Source: DATDFB01 sp036522835
Lineage (GTDB): Bacteria > Acidobacteriota > Thermoanaerobaculia > Gp7-AA8
NCBI GenBank assembly: GCA_036522835.1
Contig: DATDFB010000034.1
Span: forward strand, 17,974 to 81,973
DNA: 64,000 nucleotides
Direction: 5' to 3'
Shown here: positions 1 through 7,343 of the stretch, in pieces
How positions within the stretch are numbered: the first letter of the stretch is position 1
Layout of the letters: every line of letters starts with the position of its first letter
The notes under the pieces: generated by a model
Told to the model about the DNA's origin: nothing
The model's database searches: none
Seen by the model: the letters and a program-made list of their open reading frames with translations, nothing else
Translations under genes and position numbers: made by a program

Positions 1-280
1 CTTCGCGGTCTGCGTCGAGATTCTGGAGAATCTTCTCCAGGGGAGCGATCGGACGTCGCGCAGGCGGCCGTTGACGCGCGACAGGTGGGGTCAGCCATTC
101 GCGGCGGATCGCGTCGGCAAGGATCGCGTCTTCGAGCGCTTCCGCCCGTCCCGTCGCGGGCGGCCCGATCTCCGCGACGACGCGATCGCGGTCGGAGACG
201 AGAATCGTTTCACCCTGCGAAGCAAGCCGAATGTATTCACTCAGCTTGTTCTTGAGCACTTTGATGCCGACGGCACGCAT
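1..280 (-). CDS. Phd/YefM-type antitoxin, 3' part cut by window edge
   Basis: Reading the minus strand from the ATG at 278-280 gives about 93 residues running off the left edge. The start (MRAVGIKVLKNKLSEYIRLA) followed by GETILVSDRDRVVAEIGPP is the classic Phd/YefM fold: an N-terminal DNA-binding segment that organises a short ORF into a beta strand (ILVSDRDRVVAEI). Such proteins neutralise a cognate toxin and autorepress the operon. A GGGAG motif lies about 13 bases upstream of the ATG. Any toxin gene would be beyond the window edge, so the partner is unknown. The family call rests on motif resemblance only. Confidence 0.7.
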   Translation of the reverse strand, partial: MRAVGIKVLKNKLSEYIRLASQGETILVSDRDRVVAEIGPPATGRAEALEDAILADAIRREWLTPPVARQRPPARRPIAPLEKILQNLDADRE

Positions 281-311
281 GCGTGGCAACGTAGCTCCCG
301 GTGGCTACTTT

Positions 312-355
312 GTCAAAGCGCCCGGTACCCGCTCCCGCTTTCCGGGATCGCACTG
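312..355. repeat. Dispersed repeat copy 1 (pair with 1365-1408)
   Basis: A stretch beginning GTCAAAGCGCCCGGTACC is identical over 23 bases, and similar over about 44, to positions 1365-1408. The two copies bracket the YefM-YoeB module and lie in the same orientation, so they could mark a past insertion or recombination event. No function can be read from them. Confidence 0.55.
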
Positions 356-368
356 GCGCGGTTCTTCG

Positions 369-515
369 ATGCTCGTGCTCAAACGCCTGCGGAACTGGAG
401 CTACGATACGCTGGAGCAGGAGGTCCGCGCGAATCTGGTGTATCGGCAGTTCACGCGCGTCGGGACGGAGCGGGTGCCGGACGCAAAGTCGCTGATCCAG
501 ATTGGGCAGATCCGA
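369..515 (+). pseudogene. Transposase remnant (ISNCY/IS1182-like fragment)
   Basis: In one frame about 49 residues read like the N-terminal region of DDE transposases of the ISNCY/IS1182/IS5 group: LVLKRLRNWSYDTLEQEVRA then YRQFTRVGTERVPDAKSL. Known full-length members continue for about 350-450 residues with the catalytic DDE triad; none of that is present and the frame ends at 554 in unrelated sequence. No terminal inverted repeats could be recognised. This is a dead fragment sitting in the otherwise geneless stretch 281-748 between two antitoxin genes. I see nothing else convincing in that stretch apart from the repeat at 312-355. Confidence 0.6.
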
Positions 516-748
516 TTCAACAACCGCAGGATGATGACGGCGGGCGCTTCCTGAAAGCGCTGGCAATGGCTCCTACCGCGCGCCTGACCTACAAGGATCT
601 CATCCGAGCAGAGCAGGCGTGAAGCGGCAGGGACGGGAAAACGTTTCCCGGGAGCGCAATCTGGTTCACTTTGACGGCGACTTCTGGAACGCCCAGCCGC
701 TTGCGCTCCGCCAAGGTCATATGTACAGTCATCAGGTACAGGTGAGAC

Positions 749-1030
749 ATGGCCACAGAAACAACCTACACGCATGCTCGTGCAAACCTCAAAGCTCTTC
801 TCGACGAGGCGTCAGACGGCCGCGACATCGTCATCATCCATCGCCGTGGCGCCGACGATGTTGCACTCATCGCGGTAGACGAACTGCGAAGCCTCATCGA
901 GACGGCACACCTACTTCGGTCTCCGAAGAACGCCGAGCGGCTGCTTCGTGCCTTAGCTCGTGCAAAGCGACGTAAGGGCCGTGCCCAGACGATGGCTAAA
1001 CTGCGTCGCGATGTCGGTCTGGACGAGTAG
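749..1030 (+). CDS. yefM: YefM-type antitoxin
   Basis: 93-residue protein of the Phd/YefM family. The N-terminus (TTYTHARANLKALLDEA) and the strand IVIIHRRGADDVALIAVDEL match YefM: an N-terminal DNA-binding fold followed by a disordered C-terminal tail that wraps the toxin. It sits 8 bp upstream of a YoeB toxin gene on the same strand, the canonical arrangement in which YefM binds YoeB and represses the operon. An AGGTGAG ribosome-binding motif lies 5-11 bases upstream of the ATG. The tail is rich in Arg and Lys (about residues 62-85). Confidence 0.9.
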   Translation: MATETTYTHARANLKALLDEASDGRDIVIIHRRGADDVALIAVDELRSLIETAHLLRSPKNAERLLRALARAKRRKGRAQTMAKLRRDVGLDE

Positions 1031-1038
1031 CGCCGGCC

Positions 1039-1311
1039 GTGCCCAAGCAGAAAAGTCGTGCCGCTGTTTTCCAGGACGAGTTTCGTGAGGATCTTCGCTA
1101 TTGGGTTCAGAACGATCGCAAGATTGCGCTCCGTGTCATCGACCTTGTCGAGGCCGTCATGCGCGACCCATTTATAGGAATCGGCAAGCCAGAGCCGCTG
1201 AAGTATCTCGCGTCGGGTGCGTGGTCTCGCCGTCTCACGCAGGAACATCGAATCGTATATGTCGTGTCAGACGACCGCATCGATTTTCTCCAAGCCAAAT
1301 ATCACTACTAA
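1039..1311 (+). CDS. yoeB: YoeB-type ribosome-dependent mRNA endonuclease toxin
   Basis: 90-residue toxin starting at GTG. The C-terminal half holds the hallmark YoeB sequence: GKPEPLKYLASGAWSRRLTQ, then EHRIVYVV and the terminal KYHY. In YoeB the catalytic residues are a Glu, the Arg of the SRR motif and the terminal His-Tyr; the matching positions (GKPEPL, WSRRL, YHY) are intact, so the toxin looks active. YoeB cuts mRNA at the ribosomal A site. It is the second gene of the yefM-yoeB pair, 8 bp after the antitoxin stop. The N-terminus is about six residues longer than in E. coli YoeB. Confidence 0.92.
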   Translation: MPKQKSRAAVFQDEFREDLRYWVQNDRKIALRVIDLVEAVMRDPFIGIGKPEPLKYLASGAWSRRLTQEHRIVYVVSDDRIDFLQAKYHY

Positions 1312-1364
1312 ATAGGCCGCCCAGCGATCTTCCGAGTCGCAGGCGGGCGAAGCTCCGCGACGGC

Positions 1365-1408
1365 GTCAAAGCGCCCGGTACCCGCTCTCGCTCTCCGGAA
1401 TCGCGCTC
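1365..1408. repeat. Dispersed repeat copy 2 (pair with 312-355)
   Basis: Second copy of the 44-bp repeat, identical to copy 1 over its first 23 bases. It overlaps the 3' end of the small minus-strand gene 1366-1608 and encodes that protein's last residues (ESESGYRAL), so the repeat has been recruited as coding sequence or has replaced the original 3' end. Confidence 0.55.
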
Positions 1409-1608
1409 TTTCTCCGCTCGAGCTTCGTCACGCGCCAGTCGCCGTGCTCGCGCACGACCTCGACGTGCACGGACGTGTGCTCGTCCACGTTGCCGGCCCA
1501 GGCGTAGCGCGCGCCGTCCCACTGCTCCGGCGCGAGGCCGCGCTCGCGCAGGCGCTCCTCGGCGTACTCGACGACCTGCTCGGGACCGATGTGATCGCAA
1601 TTTGGCAT
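1366..1608 (-). CDS. Small conserved-looking hypothetical protein (80 aa)
   Basis: 80 residues beginning MPNCDHIGPEQVVEYAEERL and continuing with a compact alpha/beta pattern (DEHTSVHVEVVREHGDWRVT). The alternating hydrophobic strands suggest a small folded domain, but I do not recognise the family. The first ATG (1606-1608) lies 11 bp from the divergent ATG of the MetX-like gene at 1620. The last residues come from the dispersed repeat at 1365-1408, so the native C-terminus may have been different. Confidence 0.5.
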   Translation of the reverse strand: MPNCDHIGPEQVVEYAEERLRERGLAPEQWDGARYAWAGNVDEHTSVHVEVVREHGDWRVTKLERRKSAIPESESGYRAL

Positions 1609-1619
1609 GATGGCCAAGT

Positions 1620-2588
1620 ATGCAACACCTTTTCCTCGCCCTGGCCCTGCTCCTTCCCGTCGAGCACGACTTCGTCGTCCGCGACTTCCACTTCAAGAGC
1701 GGCGAGACCCTCGCGGAGGTGCGGATCCACTACGTCACCCTCGGCGATCCCGCGGGAAAGCCCGTGCTCATCCTCCACGGCACCGGCGGCTCGTCGAAGC
1801 AGTTTCTGAACGACCACTTCGCGGACGTCCTTTTCAAGGAAGGGGGCGCGCTCGACGCGCGGACGCACTTCATCGTCATCCCCGACAACGTCGGGCACGG
1901 GCAGTCGTCCAAGCCGAGCGACGGCCTGCGCGGGCGCTTCCCGCACTACGACTACGACGACATGGTCGAGCTCCAGCACCGCCTCCTCGTCGACGGCCTG
2001 CACCTCCATCGCGTTCACCTCGTCATGGGCACGTCGATGGGCGGCATGCAGACGTGGATGTGGGGCGAGCATTGGCCGACGTTCATGGACGCGCTCCTGC
2101 CGCTGGCCAGCGCGCCGGCGCAGATCGCGGGGCGCAACCGCGTCTGGCGGAAGATGGCCATCGACGACCTGAAGCGCGGCGACGTCGCCGGCGCCGTGCA
2201 GCTCCTGATGATCGCGACCTCGAGCCCGCTGCAGTGGCAGAAGAGCGGGCCGACGCGCGACGACGCCGACCGCTGGCTCGCCGAGCAGATGAAGAGTCGG
2301 CTGGCGAATACCGACGCCGACGACCTCCTCTACGCCCTCGAAGCGTCGCGCAACTACGACCCCGCGCCGGAGCTCGAGAACATCGCCGCGCCGCTCATCG
2401 CCATCAACTCCGCCGACGACTTCGTCAATCCGCCGGAGCTCGGCATCCTCGAGCGCGCCATCCAGCGCGTCAAGCGCGGGCGCTACGTCCTCATCCCCAC
2501 GAGCGAGGCCACGCGCGGGCACGGCACGCACACGTGGGCGGCGCTGTGGCAGCAATACGTCAGGGAGCTCGATACACCACCGCGTTGA
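1620..2588 (+). CDS. Secreted MetX-like alpha/beta hydrolase
   Basis: 322 residues of the homoserine O-acetyltransferase (MetX) branch of the alpha/beta-hydrolase superfamily. A short hydrophobic N-terminus (MQHLFLALALLLP) looks like a signal peptide, unlike cytosolic MetX. The oxyanion region (ILHGTGGSS), the nucleophile elbow GTSMGG with Ser139, an acid in NSADDFVNPPE and a His in GHGTHTWA complete the triad. MetX transfers acetyl from acetyl-CoA to homoserine; the predicted export argues for a different acyl-transfer or hydrolytic role. The 3' end overlaps the convergent FabH-like gene by 29 bp. The alternative is a generic secreted esterase. Confidence 0.75.
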   Translation: MQHLFLALALLLPVEHDFVVRDFHFKSGETLAEVRIHYVTLGDPAGKPVLILHGTGGSSKQFLNDHFADVLFKEGGALDARTHFIVIPDNVGHGQSSKPSDGLRGRFPHYDYDDMVELQHRLLVDGLHLHRVHLVMGTSMGGMQTWMWGEHWPTFMDALLPLASAPAQIAGRNRVWRKMAIDDLKRGDVAGAVQLLMIATSSPLQWQKSGPTRDDADRWLAEQMKSRLANTDADDLLYALEASRNYDPAPELENIAAPLIAINSADDFVNPPELGILERAIQRVKRGRYVLIPTSEATRGHGTHTWAALWQQYVRELDTPPR

Positions 2589-3627
2589 TGTGCATCCCCG
2601 CGCCGACGGAGGCGAAGACCACCACGTCGCCGCTCTTGATCTCGTGCGGCGGCAGCTTCCCCTTCGTAATCAGGTCGAGCAGCGTCGGCACCGTGGCCAC
2701 GGAGCTGTTGCCGAGCCAGGAGATCGTCATCGGCATCACCTCGTCGTGCGGCGCCTTGTCGATCCCGTACAGCTTGTACAGCGCGTCGAGGATGGCCTCG
2801 TCCATCTTGCCGTTGGCCTGGTGGATCAGCACCTTCTTGACGTCGCCGATCGAGAGGCCGGCGCGGTCGAGCGTCTCCTTGATCGCCCCGGCCACGTTGT
2901 TGAGCGCGTACTTGTAGAGCTTGCGCCCCTCCATCTTCAGGAAGAGCGCCTCGAGGAACACCTCTTCGTTGTACGACGGCCCCATGAAGAGCATGCCGGA
3001 GTGCTCGATCGTGTCGGAGCGGACGGCGTGGGCGAGGATGCCGCCGCTCGTGTCGCGCGCTTCGAGGATCGTCGCGCCGGCGCCGTCGGCGTAGATCAGG
3101 CTGTCGCGGTCGTGCGGGTCGGAGATGCGCGAGAGCGTGTCGGCGCCGATGACCATGGCCCGCTTGATGTCGCCGGCGCGGATCATGGCGTCGGCCATGA
3201 TCACTCCTTGCAGCCAGCCGGGGCAGCCGAAGATGACGTCGACGGCGACGGTCTTCGGGTTCCCGATCTTCAGCTTGGCCTTCACGCGCGCGGCGAGCGC
3301 CGGCACGAGGTCGGAGCGATGGCTGCGGGCCCTGACGTCGCCGAAGTTGTGGCCGAAGATGATGTAGTCGAGCGACTCGGGGTCGGTGCCGGACGACTCG
3401 ATCGCGGCCTGCGCGGCCAGGAACCCGAGGTCCGAGGTGACCTGGTCCTTCTCCGCCCAGCGCCGCTCGCGGATCGTCGTGATGGCCTCGAACTGCTGGA
3501 GGATCTCCGCGTTCGGCTTGTCGATCGCCTTGCGGTCGGGGCCGCGGAACTCGTGGTGCAGAAAATGGTCGTTCGGGACGGCGTGTGACGGGATATGGCT
3601 CCCGGTGCCGGCTATCACGGAGCGCAT
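2560..3627 (-). CDS. 3-oxoacyl-ACP synthase III family protein (FabH-like)
   Basis: 355 residues with the thiolase fold and intact KAS III catalytic triad: Cys135 in FGCPGW, His in LIHQANGKM, and Asn in LGNSSVATVP. KAS III enzymes condense acetyl-CoA (or other acyl-CoAs) with malonyl-ACP to start fatty acid or polyketide chains. The chosen start gives MRSVIAGTGSHIP, the usual first strand of the family. No acpP, fabD or fabG gene is adjacent, so a secondary-metabolite or special-lipid role is as likely as the housekeeping one. It is divergent from the RND adaptor gene (61 bp between start codons) and overlaps the MetX-like gene tail to tail. Confidence 0.85.
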   Translation of the reverse strand: MRSVIAGTGSHIPSHAVPNDHFLHHEFRGPDRKAIDKPNAEILQQFEAITTIRERRWAEKDQVTSDLGFLAAQAAIESSGTDPESLDYIIFGHNFGDVRARSHRSDLVPALAARVKAKLKIGNPKTVAVDVIFGCPGWLQGVIMADAMIRAGDIKRAMVIGADTLSRISDPHDRDSLIYADGAGATILEARDTSGGILAHAVRSDTIEHSGMLFMGPSYNEEVFLEALFLKMEGRKLYKYALNNVAGAIKETLDRAGLSIGDVKKVLIHQANGKMDEAILDALYKLYGIDKAPHDEVMPMTISWLGNSSVATVPTLLDLITKGKLPPHEIKSGDVVVFASVGAGMHINAVVYRAP

Positions 3628-3687
3628 GACGGGAATCATAATGTCGTTGCAACCATTCACTCATCCAATCGTTCAATAGGGTTCGGT

Positions 3688-5010
3688 ATGGAACAAAAGC
3701 GCTCGCGTAAACGGCTGTTTTGGCTGGTCGGTCTGGCTGTCCTCGTCGTCATCGCCCTCGTGGCGATGGTGGCGTCGAAAAAGAAGGACAAACCGATCTT
3801 CGTCACCACCGACAAGGCCTTCCGCAAGAACGTTACGCAGCTGGTGACGGCGACGGGGAAGATCCAGCCCGAGGTCGAGGTGAAGATCGCCCCGGAGGTC
3901 TCGGGGGAGATCGTCGATCTTCCGGTCAAGGAAGGGGACCTCATCCACCGCGGGCAGCTCTTGCTGCGCATCAAGCCCGACGCCTACAAGGCGCAAGTGG
4001 AGTCGCAGCAGGCGGCGCTGAGCGGGGCGCGCTCGGCGAGCGTGCGGAACCGCGCGGAGCTGGCGAAGGCGGAGCAGGACTACAAGCGCGCCCAGCAGCT
4101 CTTCAACGCCAAGCTTCTGCCGGAGTCGGACCGCAACACGGCCCAGACGCAGTACGACATGGCCAAGGCCGCGCTCGAGTCCTCGCTGTTCGAGATCCAG
4201 CGCGCCGAGGGGGCGCTGCGGCAGATCACCGACGCGCTGTCGAAGACGACGATCTATTCACCGGCCGACGGCACGATCAGCTCGCTCACCAGCCGCCTGG
4301 GGGAGCGCGTGGTCGGCACGAGCCAGTTCGCCGGCACGGAGATCATGCGCATCGCCAATCTCGACAACATGGAAGCGGTGGTGAACGTCAACGAGAACGA
4401 CATCCCCAACGTTCACCTCGGACAGACCGTGCGCATCAGCGTCGATGCCTATCCCGACAAGGTCATTCAGGGCGTCGTGCGCGAGATCGCCAGCACGGCC
4501 ACGACGAAGAACGCCGGCAGCCAGGAAGAGGTGACGAACTTCGAGGTGAAGATCCGCATCCCCGACCGCACGCTGCGCCTCCGCCCCGGCATGAGCACGA
4601 CGGCGGACATCGAGACGGCCACGGTGCAAAACGCGGTGGTGGTGCCGATCCAGGCCGTGACCGCGCGCATCGCCGGTAGCAAGCAGTCGCCCGAGGAGCG
4701 GGAGAGGAACACGGCGCAGCAGGCCGCGCGCGACGGCGGCGACAACAAGGCCGACGTCACCAACCAGACCCAGGAAAAGCAGAAGCAGCGCGAGCTGCGC
4801 GAGCAGTTGCAGCGCGTCGTGTTCGTGAAGAACGGCGACAAGGTCCGCCAGCAGAAAGTCGAGACCGGGATCGCCGACTCGACCTACATCGAGATCAAGA
4901 ACGGCATCAAGCCGGGCGACGAGGTCGTCTCCGGCTCGTACACGGCGATCTCGCGGCGGCTGAAGGACGGGGCGAAGGTGGCGATCGAGAAGCCGGGGAA
5001 GGGGTCGTAG
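3688..5010 (+). CDS. RND-type efflux periplasmic adaptor (HlyD/MacA family)
   Basis: 440 residues. One N-terminal membrane anchor (WLVGLAVLVVIALVAMVA, about residues 12-29) is followed by a lipoyl/barrel-sandwich half (APEVSGEIVDLPVKEGDLI), a long coiled-coil hairpin (about 95-185, rich in Ala, Gln and Glu), the second lipoyl half (IYSPADGTISSL) and a beta-barrel domain. Adaptors of this family link an inner-membrane RND or MacB-type pump to an outer-membrane channel. A charged Gln/Glu/Arg-rich insertion lies around residues 330-375. No pump or outer-membrane gene is next to it, which is unusual. The start at 3688 is chosen because it precedes the basic cap of the anchor. A repeat hairpin begins directly after the stop. 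Confidence 0.85.
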   Translation: MEQKRSRKRLFWLVGLAVLVVIALVAMVASKKKDKPIFVTTDKAFRKNVTQLVTATGKIQPEVEVKIAPEVSGEIVDLPVKEGDLIHRGQLLLRIKPDAYKAQVESQQAALSGARSASVRNRAELAKAEQDYKRAQQLFNAKLLPESDRNTAQTQYDMAKAALESSLFEIQRAEGALRQITDALSKTTIYSPADGTISSLTSRLGERVVGTSQFAGTEIMRIANLDNMEAVVNVNENDIPNVHLGQTVRISVDAYPDKVIQGVVREIASTATTKNAGSQEEVTNFEVKIRIPDRTLRLRPGMSTTADIETATVQNAVVVPIQAVTARIAGSKQSPEERERNTAQQAARDGGDNKADVTNQTQEKQKQRELREQLQRVVFVKNGDKVRQQKVETGIADSTYIEIKNGIKPGDEVVSGSYTAISRRLKDGAKVAIEKPGKGS

Positions 5011-5104
5011 TTCTTGGTTCTTAGTTCTTGGTTCTTAGGTTCTTAGGTTCTTAAGTTCTCCAGGGGATTCAAACTAAGAACTAAGAACCTAAGAACTAAG
5101 AACC
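5011..5104. repeat. Hairpin with heptad-repeat arms, class GTTCTTAG
   Basis: Directly after the TAG at 5008-5010 the plus strand carries about six tandem degenerate copies of GGTTCTTA/GGTTCTTG, then a short loop (about 5060-5071), then the complementary run of CTAAGAAC copies to 5104. The transcript could form a long imperfect stem. It is the same class as 40147-40222. There is no U-tract, so a simple intrinsic terminator is not indicated. Confidence 0.85.
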
Positions 5105-5140
5105 GGCGGCGTCGTACGAAGGCTGTCGTACTATTCGGTC

Positions 5141-6439
5141 ATGCACCGTCCGCTCGCATTGCTTGCCCCGCTCCTTCTCGCCGCCTGTGCGCACGTGGCG
5201 CCGTCGCCGTCGTGCGACTTCGTGCCGGCGGCCGATCACCATCAGCACCTGATCAGCGCCGAGGCGGCGAAGCTCGGCGGCGATCATCCGCTGCCGGCGG
5301 TCGCCGCGCCGCCGGAGCTCGCGCGCTTGCTCGCCGACCGCACGGCGCACTGGAACGACGCGAAAGCGCTCGCCGATCTCTTCACCGAGGACAGCGTCGT
5401 CTACTCGACCGATCACAATTGGATCCGTGGCCGTGCCGCCGTCGCCGACTACCTCGGCGGGCGCTTCGCGCGGCCGTACGACGTCACGCCCGCCGTCGTG
5501 CAACTCGACGGCAACTCCGGTGTTCTCGTCGGCTACTTCACGCGAGCGGGGAAACCGTTCGGCGAGGTGCAGATGGCGCTGCGCAAAGCCAGCGACGGCG
5601 CCTGGCGCATCGCCGCGGAGTCGCCGGTCTTTCCGGGGCCGGACACGCGGAGCGAGTACACGGCGGAGCAGCTCATTGCCAAGCTCGACGCCGCCGGCAT
5701 CCGCCGCGCGGCGGTGCTGTCGACGGCGTACTGGTTCGGCAGCCCGTTCCACCCGAACATCGAGAACGAGCTCGCCAAGGTGCGCGCGGAGAACGACTGG
5801 ACGGCGGAGCAGGTCGCGCGCTACCCCGACCGTCTCATCGCCTTCATGAGCGTGAATCCGCTGAAGGACTACGCGCTCTCGGAGCTCGAGCGCTGCGCCA
5901 AGAGCGGCCGCTTCAAAGGGATCAAGCTGCACTTCGGCAACTCCCAGGTCGACGTGAAGAACCCGCAGCACGTGGAAACGATGAAGCAGTTCTTCCGCGC
6001 CGCGAACCGCCTGCGAATGCCGATCGTCGTGCACCTCTGGACGCGCGACCGCACGTACGGCCGCGAGCACGCGGAGATTTTTCTGAATCAGATCCTGCCC
6101 GAGGCGCCCGACATCGTCGTGCAGATCGCGCACTTCGCCGGCGGCGGCCCCGGTTACACGGACGCGGCCCTGGGCGTCTACGCCGAGGCCATTCAGAAGG
6201 GGGATCCGCACACGAAGAAGCTCTACTTCGACGTGGCCACGGTGGCCGACGAGCAGCCGGAGGCGGAGCTCAAGCGCTTCGCCGAGCGCATCCGCCAGGT
6301 CGGCCTCGACCGCGTGCTCTTCGGCAGCGACCTCGGCCCGCCGTACGCGAAGCAGGAGTGGATGACGTTCCGCATGACGGTCCCGCTGACGAGCGAGGAG
6401 ATGCGGACGATCGCGGCGAACGTCGCGCCGTATTTCTAA
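5141..6439 (+). CDS. Lipoprotein: amidohydrolase (TIM barrel) with nested NTF2-like domain
   Basis: 432 residues. The N-terminus ends in a lipobox (LLAAC, Cys16). A metal-binding motif DHHQH (32-36) is the first strand of an Amidohydro_2-type barrel. Residues about 58-165 (TAHWNDAKALADLFTEDSVV and following) read as a SnoaL/DUF4440-like NTF2 fold. The barrel then resumes at TAEQLIAKLDAAGIRRAAVL with further ligand strands IKLHFGNS, IVVHLW, QIAHFAGGG and the C-terminal LFGSDLGPP, whose Asp is the usual last ligand. It is probably a periplasmic metal-dependent hydrolase or decarboxylase of unknown substrate. The order of domains is unusual. Convincing at fold level, not at substrate level. Confidence 0.7.
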   Translation: MHRPLALLAPLLLAACAHVAPSPSCDFVPAADHHQHLISAEAAKLGGDHPLPAVAAPPELARLLADRTAHWNDAKALADLFTEDSVVYSTDHNWIRGRAAVADYLGGRFARPYDVTPAVVQLDGNSGVLVGYFTRAGKPFGEVQMALRKASDGAWRIAAESPVFPGPDTRSEYTAEQLIAKLDAAGIRRAAVLSTAYWFGSPFHPNIENELAKVRAENDWTAEQVARYPDRLIAFMSVNPLKDYALSELERCAKSGRFKGIKLHFGNSQVDVKNPQHVETMKQFFRAANRLRMPIVVHLWTRDRTYGREHAEIFLNQILPEAPDIVVQIAHFAGGGPGYTDAALGVYAEAIQKGDPHTKKLYFDVATVADEQPEAELKRFAERIRQVGLDRVLFGSDLGPPYAKQEWMTFRMTVPLTSEEMRTIAANVAPYF

Positions 6440-6470
6440 CCTTCGCGAATCGTGAGCGTCCGGAGTGATC

Positions 6471-7343
6471 GTGAAGATCACTCCGTGTCTGCTCATCCTC
6501 GCCGCCGTCGCGCCGCTGATCGCCCAACAAGTCGCCGATCCGGACTTTGATGCTCGCGTCGAGCGCCCGGCGTTCGTCCGCGCGCATCCGAAGGTGCTCT
6601 TCGATGAAGGGCATCACAACGTGCACAAGAGCGACTCGACGTATCGGGCCTTCGTCGCGCTGCTGCGCAATGACGGCTGCTCCGTCGACGTCAACGCGGG
6701 TCCGTTCACGGCGGAGACGCTTCGCGGCTATCGGCTGCTCGTCATCGCCGGCGCGCTGGGGGCGCCGCTCGACGACGAAAAGCACGCACAGGAGCCCGCT
6801 TTCACGAACGAAGAAGCCAGCGTCGTTCGCGAGTGGGTACGAGGCGGCGGTTCTCTTCTCCTCCTGACCGATCACGAGCCGGTGGCCTCGGCGGAGGAGG
6901 CATTGGTGCGCGCCTTCGGCGTCCAGCCGATGAAGGCCGTCGTGATTGACGAAGAGCATCACTTCGAGACCTACTATCCCTCCAACGTCCTGGCGAGCCG
7001 CGACAACGGCCTGCTCGCCGGCCATCCGGTCACGCGCGGCGTGAAACGCGTGGTGATCTTCGGCGGACAATCGCTGCTCTTTCCGAAGACCGCCACGGTT
7101 TTGGTCCGCGTCGGAAAGCGCGCGCACGCGGCGGCTCTGGGGAACGGCCAGGCCGGCGCGCTGCCCTTCGGGCGCGGCCGCGTCGTCATCACCGGCGACA
7201 TGGGCATGCTGTCGGCGCAGCTCATCACGGAAAACGGCAGGACGGGGAAGTGGGGGATGAACGTGCCGGGCATCGACAACCGGCAGCTCGTGCTCAACGT
7301 CGAGCGCTGGCTGCTCAGTGCCGGAAGTGCCGCTCGCCGGTGA
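6471..7343 (+). CDS. Secreted GATase-like/DUF4350-like protein
   Basis: About 290 residues with a cleavable signal peptide (CLLILAAVAPLIAQQ). The body resembles class I glutamine-amidotransferase-like (ThuA/DUF4350-type) domains: VLFDEGHHNVH, YRLLVIAGALGAPL, VREWVRGGGSLLLLTDHEP, and a C-terminal FGRGRVVITGDMGMLSA. No catalytic Cys is seen where an amidotransferase would have one, so a binding or non-amidotransferase role is more likely. GTG at 6471 is preferred over GTG 6465 because GGAG lies at 6462-6465. The gene ends by overlapping the convergent purH by 29 bp. Confidence 0.6.
   Translation: MKITPCLLILAAVAPLIAQQVADPDFDARVERPAFVRAHPKVLFDEGHHNVHKSDSTYRAFVALLRNDGCSVDVNAGPFTAETLRGYRLLVIAGALGAPLDDEKHAQEPAFTNEEASVVREWVRGGGSLLLLTDHEPVASAEEALVRAFGVQPMKAVVIDEEHHFETYYPSNVLASRDNGLLAGHPVTRGVKRVVIFGGQSLLFPKTATVLVRVGKRAHAAALGNGQAGALPFGRGRVVITGDMGMLSAQLITENGRTGKWGMNVPGIDNRQLVLNVERWLLSAGSAARR

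Noticed and set aside
369..515. Active insertion sequence
   Set aside because: Only about 49 residues of a transposase remain, with no catalytic triad and no visible terminal inverted repeats.
589..720. 43-codon minus-strand reading frame starting at 720
   Set aside because: Short, no recognisable motif and no good ribosome-binding site; could be chance in GC-rich DNA.
5011..5104. Ordinary rho-independent terminator
   Set aside because: No U-tract, tandem-unit arms, and a related hairpin (11736-11814) lies between divergent genes where no terminator is expected.
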